A DNA stretch of 64,000 nucleotides from positions 1,178,001 to 1,242,000 of the forward strand of contig JACKMA010000001.1 of the NCBI GenBank assembly GCA_024235635.1, written 5' to 3'. Below the pieces are notes generated by a model, which was given only the letters and a program-made list of their open reading frames with translations, searched no databases and was not told the origin of the DNA. Positions 1 through 8,452 of this stretch are shown here, piece after piece; position 1 is the stretch's first letter, and each line of letters begins with the position of its first letter. The translations under genes were made by a program, and so were the position numbers. Source of the DNA: Zoogloeaceae bacterium (GTDB lineage: Bacteria; Pseudomonadota; Gammaproteobacteria; Burkholderiales; Rhodocyclaceae).

Positions 1-12
1 CTTGGCGAGCAT
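1..12 (-). CDS. hisF: Imidazole glycerol phosphate synthase cyclase subunit HisF, first codons only
   Basis: Only four codons lie in the window. Read leftward from base 12 they give ATG then Leu-Ala-Lys, the usual HisF beginning (MLAK). The gene follows hisA by nine bases, the expected hisH-hisA-hisF order. HisF with HisH makes imidazole glycerol phosphate and AICAR. The identification rests on the four residues plus position, so it is good but not independent proof. Confidence 0.75.
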
Positions 13-21
13 GGATCGCGC

Positions 22-762
22 TCAGCCGCCGAGCTCGTCGGCCCGCGCCTGCGCGGCGGAAAAATCGAGGGTGCCCTGATAGATTGCACGCCCGGTGATC
101 GCGGCTTCGATGCCCTCCCGTTCCACCGCGCAGAGGGCATCGATATCGGCCATGCTCGCGATGCCGCCGCTGGCGATTACCGGGATCCGCAGCGCACGGG
201 CCAGCTTCACCGTGGCCTCGACGTTGACGCCGGTGAGCATGCCGTCGCGGCCAATGTCGGTGTAGATGATGCCTTCGACGCCATAGTCCTCGTACTTCCG
301 TGCGAGGTCGACGACGTCGTGACCAGTCATCTTGGACCAACCATCGGTGGCCACCTTGCCATCCTTGGCATCGAGTCCAACGATGATGTGGCCGCCGAAG
401 GCGGTGCAGGCATCCTGCAGGAAACCGGGATTCTTGACGGCCGCGGTGCCGACGATGACATAGCTGATGCCGTCGTCGAGGTAGCGCTCGATGATGTCGA
501 GATCGCGAATGCCACCGCCGAGCTGCACCGGAACCTCGTCGCCGACCTCGGCGACGATCGCCTTGATCACCGCCTCGTTCTTCGGCTTGCCGGCGAACGC
601 GCCGTTCAGGTCCACCAGATGGAGTCGCCGGGCACCGGCATTGACCCAGTGGCGGGCCATCGCCACCGGGTCCTCGGAAAATACGGTGACATCGTCCATT
701 TCGCCCTGTTTCAGGCGAACACATTGGCCGTCCTTGAGATCGATGGCGGGAATCAGGAGCAT
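22..762 (-). CDS. hisA: Phosphoribosylformimino-5-aminoimidazole carboxamide ribotide isomerase HisA
   Basis: HisA opens the ribose of ProFAR to give PRFAR, the fourth step of histidine synthesis, in the cytoplasm. The 246-residue product has the normal family length and begins MLLIPAIDLKDGQCVRL, carrying the first catalytic Asp. The second catalytic Asp is in the YTDIGRDGML segment near residue 170. Glycine-rich phosphate-binding loops (QLGGGIRD and ASGGIAS) are both present, as expected for a half-barrel duplicated TIM barrel. It lies 48 bases after hisH and just before hisF, so the three are very likely co-transcribed. Confidence 0.97.
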   Translation of the reverse strand: MLLIPAIDLKDGQCVRLKQGEMDDVTVFSEDPVAMARHWVNAGARRLHLVDLNGAFAGKPKNEAVIKAIVAEVGDEVPVQLGGGIRDLDIIERYLDDGISYVIVGTAAVKNPGFLQDACTAFGGHIIVGLDAKDGKVATDGWSKMTGHDVVDLARKYEDYGVEGIIYTDIGRDGMLTGVNVEATVKLARALRIPVIASGGIASMADIDALCAVEREGIEAAITGRAIYQGTLDFSAAQARADELGG

Positions 763-810
763 TGCAGGAAACCGGGTGACGAAGTTCGGGGAATGCGCGC
801 CACGGGGCGC

Positions 811-1452
811 TCAGGGTTGCCAGGCGAGAAAGTTGCGCAGTATCTGCAGCCCGGCGTCGGCGCTCTTCTCAGGATGGAATTGGACCGCAAAGATATTAGC
901 CCTAGCCACCGCACTGGTAAAGAGCAGCCCGTAACCGGTGACGCCGGCTGCCAGATCGGCATCGCGCGGGTCGACGTAATAGCTGTGCACGAAGTAGAAG
1001 CGGGCATCGTCTTCGATGCCCGACCACAACGGATGCGGCTTGACCTGGCGCACGCGATTCCAGCCCATGTGCGGCACCTTCAGCCGACTGCCGTCGGCCG
1101 CATGCATCGCCGCGTCGGGAAAGCGGCGTACCTCGCCGGCAAACACCCCGAGCCCGCGAACGTCGCCTTCCTGGCTGTGTTCGAACAGCATCTGCTGACC
1201 GATGCAGATGCCGAGGAACGGCTTGCTCGACGCCGCGTCGACCACGGCGGCATGCAGACCACGCCGATCCAGTTCGCGCATGCAGTCCGGCATCGCGCCC
1301 TGGCCCGGGAACACCACCCGGTCGGATGCCGACACCACGGCCGGATCGGAGGTCACGCGGACGTCGCATCCGGTGCCGGCGACGTGTGCCACCGCCTTCT
1401 CCACCGAGCGCAGATTTCCCATCCCGTAGTCGATGACGGCGACCCTGTTCAT
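811..1452 (-). CDS. hisH: Imidazole glycerol phosphate synthase glutaminase subunit HisH
   Basis: HisH is the glutamine amidotransferase that feeds ammonia to HisF. The 213-residue product is a class I glutaminase. The nucleophile Cys sits in FLGICIGQQMLFE near residue 85, the oxyanion region is in the preceding PGQGAMPDC stretch, and the His-Glu pair is in VQFHPEKS near residue 195. The start MNRVAVIDYGMGNLRS is the standard N-terminus. It lies between hisB (42 bases upstream) and hisA in the leftward his operon. Confidence 0.97.
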   Translation of the reverse strand: MNRVAVIDYGMGNLRSVEKAVAHVAGTGCDVRVTSDPAVVSASDRVVFPGQGAMPDCMRELDRRGLHAAVVDAASSKPFLGICIGQQMLFEHSQEGDVRGLGVFAGEVRRFPDAAMHAADGSRLKVPHMGWNRVRQVKPHPLWSGIEDDARFYFVHSYYVDPRDADLAAGVTGYGLLFTSAVARANIFAVQFHPEKSADAGLQILRNFLAWQP

Positions 1453-1494
1453 GCAGATTTGATCATCCGAAAACTGTCGCTGAGTCGCAACACG

Positions 1495-2082
1495 CTACAG
1501 CGTGCCCTTGGTCGAAGGAATGCTGTCCGCCAGCCGGGCATCGGGCGCGACGGCCATCCGCAGCGCCCGGCCGAAGGCCTTGAACAGGGTTTCGCACTGA
1601 TGGTGCGCATTGCGGCCGCGAAGATTGTCGGCGTGCAGCGTCACCAGCGCATGATTGACGAAACCCTGGAAGAACTCGAATACCAGTTGCGTATCGAGCC
1701 CGCCGATCGCCGCCGCCGTGAATTCGACGTCGAACACCAGACCGGGGCGCCCGGACAGGTCGACGACGACACGCGACAGTGCTTCGTCGAGCGGGACATA
1801 GGCGTGACCGTAGCGGGTCAGGCCCTTCTTGTCGCCGACCGCCCGGGCGAAGGCCTGACCGATTGCGATGCCGACGTCCTCGACCGTATGGTGTCCGTCG
1901 ATGTGCAGGTCGCCGCGGGCCTCGACCTCGAGATCGAACGCGCCATGGCGGGCGATCTGGTCGAGCATGTGGTCGAAGAAGCCGATCCCCGTCTCGAGCG
2001 AGGAGACACCTGTCCCGTCCAGTTCGAGCTTCACCCGGATCTGGGTCTCCAGCGTGTTGCGGGTGATTTCGGCTTGCCTCAT
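1495..2082 (-). CDS. hisB: Imidazoleglycerol-phosphate dehydratase HisB (monofunctional)
   Basis: It dehydrates imidazole glycerol phosphate to imidazole acetol phosphate using a manganese cluster. The metal-binding histidine motifs HHTVEDVGIAIG and AHHQCE are both present. From the ATG at 2082 the protein is 195 residues, the usual size of the monofunctional enzyme; there is no phosphatase domain as in enteric HisB. An in-frame ATG at 2130 would add 16 residues, but it overlaps a good extended -10 element, so the shorter start MRQAEITRNTLET is preferred. First gene of the leftward hisB-hisH-hisA-hisF unit, divergent from hisC. Confidence 0.95.
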   Translation of the reverse strand: MRQAEITRNTLETQIRVKLELDGTGVSSLETGIGFFDHMLDQIARHGAFDLEVEARGDLHIDGHHTVEDVGIAIGQAFARAVGDKKGLTRYGHAYVPLDEALSRVVVDLSGRPGLVFDVEFTAAAIGGLDTQLVFEFFQGFVNHALVTLHADNLRGRNAHHQCETLFKAFGRALRMAVAPDARLADSIPSTKGTL

Positions 2083-2128
2083 GGACCTGCGCACGGAGGT
2101 GACCGTACGGATTGCTGTATGGCCCGCC

Positions 2129-2137
2129 ATGATAGCA
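2129..2137 (-). promoter_or_regulatory. Extended -10 promoter element for the hisB operon
   Basis: Read leftward the bases are TGC-TATCAT, an extended -10 (TGn plus a five-of-six match to TATAAT). The start codon of hisB at 2082 lies about 40 bases downstream of the predicted initiation point. No convincing -35 is seen, which is normal for extended -10 promoters. The same element occurs before lpxC. It decides against the longer hisB start at 2130. Confidence 0.5.
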
Positions 2138-2184
2138 TTTCGGCTGAAGCGCGATCATCGCGCACGCCCTGCGTGAGCCCCGAG

Positions 2185-3255
2185 ATGAGCCGATACTGGA
2201 GTGCCGTCGTACACGGCCTGACGCCCTACGTTCCGGGCGAGCAGCCCAAGCTGGACGGGCTGGTCAAACTCAATACCAACGAGTGCCCCTACCCGCCATC
2301 GCCGCAGGTGGTGGCGGCCATCCGCGACGAGCTCGGCGACGACGGCACCCGGCTGCGGCTGTATCCGGATCCCGAGAGCGAAGGCCTGAAGGCGGCGATC
2401 GCCGAACGACATGGCCTGCAGCCGAGCGAGGTGTTCGTCGGCAACGGCTCGGACGAAGTGCTGGCCCATGTCTTCATGGGTCTGCTCGATCAGCCGCAGC
2501 CGATCCTCTTTCCCGACATCACCTACAGCTTCTACCCGGTGTATTGCGCCCTTTACGGCATCGACTACCGTGAAGTGCCTTTGACGCCGGATTTCGAGAT
2601 ACGCCCTGACGATTACGGCGCCGACAATGGCGGCATCATCTTTCCGAACCCCAACGCCCCGACCGGCCGGATCCTGGCCCTCGACGCCGTCGAGCGCATC
2701 GTCTCCGGCAGTCCCGATTCGGTGGTCGTCGTCGATGAGGCCTACGTCGACTTTGGCGGCCGCTCGGCCGCCGCGCTGGTGCCCGAGCATGAAAACCTGG
2801 TGGTCGTGCATACCTTGTCCAAGTCGCGCTCGCTGGCCGGCATGCGGGTGGGCTATGCGCTCGCGCAACCCCCGCTGATCGAAGGGCTGCAGCGGGTCAA
2901 GAACAGCTTCAACTCGTATCCGCTCGATCGCCTGGCGCAGCGGGCTGCGACTGCCGCAATCGAGGACGAGGACTGGTTTCGGCAGTGCTGCCGGCGCGTC
3001 GTCGCGACGCGCGAGCGGGTCAGCAGCGCACTGGCAGGACTCGGCTTCGAGGTGCTGCCGTCATCGGCCAATTTCATCTTCGCCCGCCATCCCGCTCACA
3101 GCGGCGCGAGCCTGGCCGCGGCCTTGCGCAGCCGCAGAATCATCGTGCGCCATTTCGCGCGGCCGCGCGTCGAGGATTTTCTGCGGATCACGATCGGCAC
3201 CGACGAAGAATGCGACGCGCTGCTCGCCGCGCTCGAAGACATGGCCGTCGCCTGA
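2185..3255 (+). CDS. hisC: Histidinol-phosphate aminotransferase HisC
   Basis: HisC transfers an amino group from glutamate to imidazole acetol phosphate, with PLP as cofactor. The 356-residue protein is a class I/II fold aminotransferase. It shows the N-terminal LNTNECPYPPSP substrate loop, VDEAYVDF for the PLP-ring Asp, and the PLP lysine in HTLSKSRSLAGMRVGYA near residue 215. The open frame runs far upstream of this start, but that part is antisense to hisB-hisH-hisA and is not coding. The ATG at 2185 gives the usual length. It is divergent from hisB with about 100 bases between them, so shared regulation is plausible. Confidence 0.95.
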   Translation: MSRYWSAVVHGLTPYVPGEQPKLDGLVKLNTNECPYPPSPQVVAAIRDELGDDGTRLRLYPDPESEGLKAAIAERHGLQPSEVFVGNGSDEVLAHVFMGLLDQPQPILFPDITYSFYPVYCALYGIDYREVPLTPDFEIRPDDYGADNGGIIFPNPNAPTGRILALDAVERIVSGSPDSVVVVDEAYVDFGGRSAAALVPEHENLVVVHTLSKSRSLAGMRVGYALAQPPLIEGLQRVKNSFNSYPLDRLAQRAATAAIEDEDWFRQCCRRVVATRERVSSALAGLGFEVLPSSANFIFARHPAHSGASLAAALRSRRIIVRHFARPRVEDFLRITIGTDEECDALLAALEDMAVA

Positions 3256-3259
3256 GCCC

Positions 3260-3274
3260 CCGGCCAAGGGCCGG
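3260..3274. terminator. GC hairpin between convergent hisC and SCO genes
   Basis: A perfect inverted repeat CCGGCC-AAG-GGCCGG lies five bases past the hisC stop and before the 3' end of the convergent SCO gene. It could serve transcription from both sides. There is no T-run, so it is a weak candidate for an intrinsic terminator. Confidence 0.35.
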
Positions 3275-3303
3275 CACGCCATCGCAGGCTGCTGTCGGAC
3301 GGC

Positions 3304-3939
3304 CTATTCGCCGGCGAGCAGGCGACGGACGTCGGCGGCGATCCGGCCTGGCTGCTCGCCATGCTTGTAATACAGCCGCAGCCGTCCCGCGGGATCGAAC
3401 AGATAGAGTCCGGCAGAGTGGTCCACGGTGTAACGATTGCCTGAGACGTCGCCAGACTTGCGGTAGAAGACGCGAAAATCCTTGGTGACCTTTTCGGTTT
3501 CGTCGCGCGTGCCGTAAAGGGCGATGAACCGGGCATCGAACAGCGGCATGTATTCGGCCAGCAGGGCCGGCGTGTCGCGCTCCGGATCGACGGTGATGAA
3601 CACGACCTGCAGCCGCTCTGCATCCTGGCCGAGCATCTCCATCACCGCCGCCATCTGCGTCAGGGTGGTCGGGCACACATCCGGGCATTGGGTGTAGCCG
3701 AAGAATACCGCCACCGCGCGACCGGCAAAGTCGGCAAGGCCGCGCCGGTGTCCCCGGCTGTCGGTCAGCGAGAAGCCCCGGGCATAGTCGGCGCCGGTGA
3801 TGTCGGTGCCGTTGAAAGCCGGTTTCGACGCATCGTCGCCGCAGCCGAACAACAGGCTCGCCGCAAGCATCGCCGCCAGGCAACGACCGATCATCGTGGC
3901 TGCCCCGAACCCTGCGGCACCGCCGCCCGAACTGACCAT
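3304..3939 (-). CDS. SCO1/SenC-family copper chaperone for cytochrome c oxidase
   Basis: SCO proteins deliver copper to the CuA site of oxidase subunit II on the periplasmic side. The mature part is a thioredoxin fold with the copper-binding CPDVC (CxxxC) near residue 95 and the distal His in VDHSAGLYLF. A hydrophobic N-terminal segment ends in LLFGC, so it may be lipid-anchored. The ATG at 3939 overlaps the ctaB stop as TGATG, favouring translational coupling; an internal ATG at 3894 would give a shorter, more typical signal (MIGRCLAAML). It is the last gene of the oxidase cluster. Confidence 0.93.
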   Translation of the reverse strand: MVSSGGGAAGFGAATMIGRCLAAMLAASLLFGCGDDASKPAFNGTDITGADYARGFSLTDSRGHRRGLADFAGRAVAVFFGYTQCPDVCPTTLTQMAAVMEMLGQDAERLQVVFITVDPERDTPALLAEYMPLFDARFIALYGTRDETEKVTKDFRVFYRKSGDVSGNRYTVDHSAGLYLFDPAGRLRLYYKHGEQPGRIAADVRRLLAGE

Positions 3940-4838
3940 CAGAGCGGCAGGTAATGATCGACCAGCAGCACTGCGAACAGCGCTGCGAGATAGACGATCG
4001 AGAAGCGGAACGTGCGCCGGGCCAGGGCGTCACTGTAATTCCGCCACATCGACCACGCCCGCCTCAGGAACATCGCCCCCAGCACGACGGCGCCGGCCAG
4101 ATAGAGCAAGCCGCTCATGCGGGTTGCAAACGGCAGCAGCGTGACGCCGAACAGCGCCAGCGTATAGAGCAGGATAGACAACCGGGTGAATTCCGGCCCG
4201 TGGGTCACCGGCAGCATCGGCAGCCCGGCGCGGGCATAGTCAGCCGTGCGATACAGCGCCAGCGACCAGAAGTGGGGCGGCGTCCAGGCGAATATGATCA
4301 GGAAAAGCAGCAGTGCATCGGCACTGACCTCGCCGCTCACTGCCGACCAGCCGAGTACCGGCGGCATGGCGCCGGAGGCGCCACCGATGACGATGTTCTG
4401 CGGTGTGCGGGGCTTGAGCAGGACCGTATAGATCACCGCATAGCCGACGAAGGTCGCGAAGGTCAGCCACATCGTCAACGGGTTCACGGCCTGGTGCAGG
4501 ACCAACAGGCCGAAACCGCCGAGAATCAAGGCGAACAGCAGCGTTTCACCGGAGCCCAGTTCGCCCCGTGGCAACGGCCGCGCGCTGGTCCGCGCCATGC
4601 GGGCATCGAGTCCCTGCTCGATCAGGCAGTTGATCGCCGCCGCCGCACCGGCGACGCAGGCGATGCCGACGGTGGCGAAGAACACCAGCGGTGCCGGCGG
4701 CAACCCTTGCGGCACCGCGAGAAACATGCCGATGACCGCGCAAAAGACGATCAGGCTGTTCACCCGCGGCTTGGTCATCACATAGAAGCTCCTCAGCTTC
4801 TGAAGGCCGGACCTTCCGTCAAGCGTAAGCGTTCGCAT
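3939..4838 (-). CDS. ctaB: Protohaem IX farnesyltransferase (haem O synthase) CtaB/Cox10
   Basis: It farnesylates haem B to haem O in the inner membrane, the step before CtaA. The 299-residue protein is a UbiA-family prenyltransferase with about nine hydrophobic segments. The first aspartate-type motif is NCLIEQGLDARMARTSARPL, with the conserved N...D..M.RT.RPL pattern near residue 80. The second conserved region includes YTVLLKPRTPQNIVIGG. The ATG at 4838 is preceded by GGGGGAG at a good distance and gives the normal N-terminus. It overlaps the end of ctaA by 20 bases. Confidence 0.95.
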   Translation of the reverse strand: MRTLTLDGRSGLQKLRSFYVMTKPRVNSLIVFCAVIGMFLAVPQGLPPAPLVFFATVGIACVAGAAAAINCLIEQGLDARMARTSARPLPRGELGSGETLLFALILGGFGLLVLHQAVNPLTMWLTFATFVGYAVIYTVLLKPRTPQNIVIGGASGAMPPVLGWSAVSGEVSADALLLFLIIFAWTPPHFWSLALYRTADYARAGLPMLPVTHGPEFTRLSILLYTLALFGVTLLPFATRMSGLLYLAGAVVLGAMFLRRAWSMWRNYSDALARRTFRFSIVYLAALFAVLLVDHYLPL

Positions 4839-5841
4839 TGCTGCTCCCCCGAACCGGCCGCAACGCAGGGTCGCGCACCAGGGTGTGATTGATTGCCACC
4901 AGCACCAGCAGCAGAAGCGCCGCGCCGGCATTGTGGGCCACCGCCAGCGGCAGCGGCAGACTCAACAGGACATTGGCGACGCCGAGCCCGAGTTGCAGTC
5001 CGAGCGCCAGTGCCAGCATCAGGGCGTGGCCGCGCAATGCGCGATGGCGCGCCAGCAGGCCGGCCAGCAGCAACAGGTAGCTTCCAGCGACCAGCGCTCC
5101 CACGCGATGGGTCCAGTGGATCGCGGTCAGCGCCTGCTGCGACAGCAGCCCCCCATCGGCATCCATGCCCAGTTCGCGCACCACGTGGAAGGCATTGGCG
5201 AAATCCGCTTCGGGCATCCACGAGCCATGACAGCGCGGCAGATCCTGGCAGGCCAGTGCCGCATAGTTGGTGCTGGTCCATCCGCCGAGCGCGATCTGTA
5301 CCGCCAGCAACAGCAAGCCGAGACGGGCTGCGGCGAGCAGGCCGGCCGGCACCACGTGGCGCTCGCGTTGACACACACGCAGGGCCAGCCAGACGAGCAG
5401 GCCGAGCGTCGTCAGCCCTCCCAGCAGATGCCCGGTGACGATCGCCGGCTTGAGCAGCAGGGTCACCGTCCACTTGCCGAGCAGGCCCTGAAACACGACG
5501 ACGCCGACCAGCGAGGTCGCGACCATCGGTGCACTGCCGGGCTCGCGCCGCTTCCGCCAGGACTGGATCGCGAGTGCGATGATCAGCAAACCAAGGCTCG
5601 CCGCGAGATAGCGGTGAATCATCTCCTTCCACGCCTTGGGCACGCTGACCGGCCCTCCAGGCTGCAGGGCCTCGGCCTCGCGGATCTGCGATGCGGCGTG
5701 GGCCGGCGTCGGGTGGCCATAGCAACCCGGCCAGTCTGGACATCCCAGACCGGCATCCGACAGCCGTACGTAGGCACCGAACACGACCACGATCAGGGTC
5801 AGGCCGAGTGCCGCGAGGATCATGCGTCTGAGAGCTTTCAT
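4819..5841 (-). CDS. ctaA: Haem A synthase CtaA/Cox15
   Basis: It oxidises the C8 methyl of haem O to make haem A for cytochrome aa3. The 340-residue membrane protein has eight predicted helices. It carries the N-terminal GAYVRLSDAGLGCPDWPGCYG motif with a Cys pair and the haem-ligand type histidines in MIHRYLA, TGHLLGG, THRVGAL and VAHNAG. The ATG at 5841 overlaps the stop of the upstream assembly gene as ATGA, fixing the start. It is followed by ctaB, so the two steps of haem A synthesis are encoded together. Confidence 0.95.
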   Translation of the reverse strand: MKALRRMILAALGLTLIVVVFGAYVRLSDAGLGCPDWPGCYGHPTPAHAASQIREAEALQPGGPVSVPKAWKEMIHRYLAASLGLLIIALAIQSWRKRREPGSAPMVATSLVGVVVFQGLLGKWTVTLLLKPAIVTGHLLGGLTTLGLLVWLALRVCQRERHVVPAGLLAAARLGLLLLAVQIALGGWTSTNYAALACQDLPRCHGSWMPEADFANAFHVVRELGMDADGGLLSQQALTAIHWTHRVGALVAGSYLLLLAGLLARHRALRGHALMLALALGLQLGLGVANVLLSLPLPLAVAHNAGAALLLLVLVAINHTLVRDPALRPVRGSSNANAYA

Positions 5842-6371
5842 CCGGTTCGCGAATACTTCAACAAGCGCGCCAGATCGCGGATCATCCGCTTCGGATCCGG
5901 ATCGGCGGGAAATTTCATCATCAGGTTGCCGAGCGGATCGAGCAGCATGACGCGATCCACGACGGGCATCTGGGCGAGCGCGGCGGCATCGACGTCGGCC
6001 ACGATCAGCCCCTCGTGCCGGGCCAACAGCGAGTCCGCGACGGGTGCACCACGCACCCGCAACCACAGCCGCTCGACCCGATCCATGTGCTCGCCCTGCG
6101 CCGTGCGCACCTGGCGCATGTAGTAGAGCGCCTGCTCGCAGCGGCGGTCGCACACGCTTTCGCTGGCATAGACCAGCGTCCAGTGCCCGTCAATCTCGGG
6201 GACTTTCGCGGCCACCGGCGCCGGCATCGGCGTCAGCGGGATCAATTCGCCGTAATTGACCTGATCGGCCGGCTGCCAGAAATAGTACGCCACGTACGAT
6301 GCAATCACCGGCAGTGTGCACACCGCGGCCAGCAACAGCAGTGTCCTGCGGCCGTTATGCCGGGTCGCCAT
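5838..6371 (-). CDS. Membrane-anchored thioredoxin-like protein of cytochrome oxidase loci
   Basis: The 177-residue product has one N-terminal membrane helix (about residues 10-32) and a periplasmic domain with ESVCDRRCEQALYYMRQVR. The C-x3-C and the following fold resemble SCO proteins, but the distal copper His motif is not obvious. Such proteins are found consistently between SURF1 and ctaA in Proteobacteria and are assumed to help oxidase assembly; no reaction is established. The start MATRHNGRRTLLLL at 6371 overlaps SURF1 by 17 bases. The end overlaps ctaA by ATGA. Confidence 0.8.
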   Translation of the reverse strand: MATRHNGRRTLLLLAAVCTLPVIASYVAYYFWQPADQVNYGELIPLTPMPAPVAAKVPEIDGHWTLVYASESVCDRRCEQALYYMRQVRTAQGEHMDRVERLWLRVRGAPVADSLLARHEGLIVADVDAAALAQMPVVDRVMLLDPLGNLMMKFPADPDPKRMIRDLARLLKYSRTG

Positions 6372-7065
6372 GCCGCATCCTGCGCCATCCAAAGTAGCCC
6401 GTCAGACCGGCCGCCAATGTCGCCAGACCGAACCACTGGAAAGCATAGCCCTGGTGTCGTTCGATACCCGCATCGGGGCGCGGCCAGTCGCGTACCAGAT
6501 CGTCCCCGGCCTCGTCGGTCTGCAACAGAATCCACGCGGTCAGCGGCCGGGCCAGCAGCACAGAAATCTCCTGCACGACCAGATTCTGACGAAGCCGGCT
6601 GTCGGCGGCATCCGCTGCGAGGCGGAAGGGGTCGGCTTCGGGCTCGCGCACCTGACCGCGCACTTCGACCGTACCCGTCGGCGGCGGCGCCACCTGTGGC
6701 AATTGCCGGCGGTCTCCGTCGGCGGCAAGCCAGCCGCGATTGACCAGCACGGTGCGCCCGTCGTCCAGCGCGAACGGGGCGACGACGTGGTAGCCGGCCT
6801 GGCGCTGATGGGTGCGGTTGTCGATCAACACCGGCGGCACCGCGAGCCAATGCCCTCGCAGCACCACCCGGCGCCAGGTCCGGGGCTCCTCGCCCGCCGC
6901 CAGGGTCTGCGCCGGCAGGCCCGCCCACTGCTCGATCCGATGCTGCAGATCGGTCTTCTCGCCGGCCCGGCGCAGCTGCCACTGACCGAGCATGACCCCG
7001 GCCACGGCAACTGCAATGCCGGCCACGAAGGGCAGCAGCGCGACCACGCCCTGGACCCGGCTCAC
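6355..7065 (-). CDS. SURF1-family cytochrome c oxidase assembly protein
   Basis: SURF1 proteins assist haem a insertion into oxidase subunit I. The 236-residue product has the family layout: one N-terminal membrane helix (about residues 7-27), a periplasmic domain with VLVNRGWLAAD, and one C-terminal helix after YAFQWFGLA. The start codon is GTG at 7065, with AGGTG about eight bases upstream. It sits between the oxidase structural genes and the ctaA/ctaB genes. Confidence 0.92.
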   Translation of the reverse strand: MSRVQGVVALLPFVAGIAVAVAGVMLGQWQLRRAGEKTDLQHRIEQWAGLPAQTLAAGEEPRTWRRVVLRGHWLAVPPVLIDNRTHQRQAGYHVVAPFALDDGRTVLVNRGWLAADGDRRQLPQVAPPPTGTVEVRGQVREPEADPFRLAADAADSRLRQNLVVQEISVLLARPLTAWILLQTDEAGDDLVRDWPRPDAGIERHQGYAFQWFGLATLAAGLTGYFGWRRMRHGDPA

Positions 7066-7102
7066 CGGATTGCACCTGCTGTATTCGCGACGCGGAGGGG
7101 GT

Positions 7103-7108
7103 TAGACT
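7103..7108 (+). promoter_or_regulatory. TAGACT -10 candidate for the twin-transmembrane gene
   Basis: TAGACT lies 27 bases before the GTG start at 7135. It is one of several TAGAAT/TAGACT boxes at nearly the same distance from start codons in this window (for example 21032, 24898, 29861, 59158, 60495). No matching -35 was found. Confidence 0.35.
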
Positions 7109-7134
7109 GGGCATCGCCCTGTCGGAGAGCGCCC

Positions 7135-7329
7135 GTGAAAATCGTCGTCATCCTGCTGCTACTGCTGATCGTCCTGAGCCTCGGCTCGGCACTCGTGTTT
7201 CTGCTGCGCGACCGCGGTACCGGCACGCGCACCGTGCGCGCGTTGGCCCTGCGGGTCGGCCTGTCGATCTTCCTGTTCATCCTGCTGATGGCCGGCTACG
7301 CGTCCGGCCTGATCACCCACCGGCTATAG
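7135..7329 (+). CDS. Twin-transmembrane small protein (DUF2909 type)
   Basis: A 64-residue protein, almost all of it two hydrophobic helices (about residues 4-24 and 41-60) joined by a charged loop RDRGTGTRTVR. The start is GTG with GGAGAG upstream. DUF2909 proteins occur beside oxidase genes in Beta- and Gammaproteobacteria; their role is unknown. It is the only rightward gene in the oxidase region and its last two codons overlap the 3' end of ctaE by six bases. Confidence 0.8.
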   Translation: MKIVVILLLLLIVLSLGSALVFLLRDRGTGTRTVRALALRVGLSIFLFILLMAGYASGLITHRL

Positions 7330-8172
7330 CCAATACACGACGACGAACAGGAACAGCCAGACCACATCGACGAAGTGCCAGTACCAGGCGGCGGCCTCGA
7401 AGGCGAAATGACGGTGCGGCGTGAAATGGCCGGCGACCGAGCGGAACAGCATCACCGTCAGCATGATCGCGCCGATCGTCACATGCAGACCGTGGAAGCC
7501 GGTCAGCATGAAGAAGGTCGAGCCGTAGATGCCGGTCGTGAGCTTGAGGTTCATCGCGCCGTAGGCGTGCGCGTACTCATAGGCCTGGAAGCCGAGGAAG
7601 ATCACGCCGAGCAGGATGGTCAGCGCCAGGCCATTGATCAGTTGGCCACGTTTCTCCTTCAGCAGTCCCCAGTGGGCCCAGGTCAATGTCGCGCCGGAGG
7701 TCAGCAGGATCAGGGTGTTGAGGGCCGGGATGCCCCAGGCCTCCATCGGCGTGAAGGCCTCCTCGACGATCGGGCCTGCATTCGGCCAGGTCGGCTCGAA
7801 ACCCGGCCACAGCAAGGCATTGTCGGCGTCACCGAGCCACGGCAGGCCGATCGAACGGACGTAGAAGAGCGCGCCGAAGAACGCCGCGAAGAACATCACT
7901 TCCGAAAAGATGAACCAGCCCATCGACCAACGGAAGCTCTTGTCCACCTTGCGGCCGTAGCTGCCGCCCTCGGATTCACGCACGACCTGTCCGAACCAGC
8001 CGAACAGCATGTAGACGAGCACCAGGAAACCGGCAAGCACCATCCAGTTTCCGGGCGACACGCCGTTCAGCCACATCACTGCGCCGCTGCCCATCAGCAG
8101 CAGCGCAATCGAGCCGAAGATCGGAAACTTCGACGGCTCCGGAACAAAATAATGGTCGGAAGCGTGGCCCAT
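7324..8172 (-). CDS. ctaE: Cytochrome c oxidase subunit III
   Basis: Subunit III of the aa3 oxidase, a seven-helix membrane protein with bound lipid that supports proton uptake. The 282-residue product shows the family signatures FIFSEVMFFAAFFGALFY, FQAYEYAHA, TGFHGLHVTIGA and the C-terminal AAWYWHFVDVVWLFLF. The ATG at 8172 follows GGGGAG and begins MGHASDHYFVPEPS. An upstream in-frame extension is not needed. It lies 82 bases after the DUF2970 gene. Confidence 0.97.
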   Translation of the reverse strand: MGHASDHYFVPEPSKFPIFGSIALLLMGSGAVMWLNGVSPGNWMVLAGFLVLVYMLFGWFGQVVRESEGGSYGRKVDKSFRWSMGWFIFSEVMFFAAFFGALFYVRSIGLPWLGDADNALLWPGFEPTWPNAGPIVEEAFTPMEAWGIPALNTLILLTSGATLTWAHWGLLKEKRGQLINGLALTILLGVIFLGFQAYEYAHAYGAMNLKLTTGIYGSTFFMLTGFHGLHVTIGAIMLTVMLFRSVAGHFTPHRHFAFEAAAWYWHFVDVVWLFLFVVVYWL

Positions 8173-8254
8173 CTTGATGTCTCCCCAAATTTCAGCTTTC
8201 AGGCCGGACGAAACGCCGTCCGGCACATTGAACCGACAAATTTCGCGGTCGCGC

Positions 8255-8452
8255 TCAGGTGGGCACGACCCACTTGACCACGGCCACCAGCACCAGCACG
8301 AAGATCAAACCACCCAGCAGACCAGCGACGACGACCGCGCGCGGATCGAGCGAGCGCGCGTCGTCCTGGTAGTCCTTGCGCTTGCGGATGCCGACGAAGG
8401 ACCACAGCACGGCCCGCATCGTGGCCAGGAACCCGGCGCGCGAATCGGCCAT
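8255..8452 (-). CDS. Small single-helix membrane protein, DUF2970
   Basis: A 65-residue protein with a basic N-terminal half containing RAVLWSFVGIRKRKDYQDD and one C-terminal membrane helix (about residues 40-62). This matches DUF2970, found next to ctaG and ctaE in many Beta- and Gammaproteobacteria; function unknown. The start is ATG at 8452, overlapping the ctaG stop as TGATG; a GTG one codon earlier is also possible. Confidence 0.85.
   Translation of the reverse strand: MADSRAGFLATMRAVLWSFVGIRKRKDYQDDARSLDPRAVVVAGLLGGLIFVLVLVAVVKWVVPT

Noticed and set aside
319..2184. Long rightward open frame continuous with hisC (978 codons in total)
   Set aside because: It runs antisense to hisA, hisH and hisB, which are certain genes. 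Only the part from 2185 matches HisC. GC-rich codon bias leaves antisense frames open.
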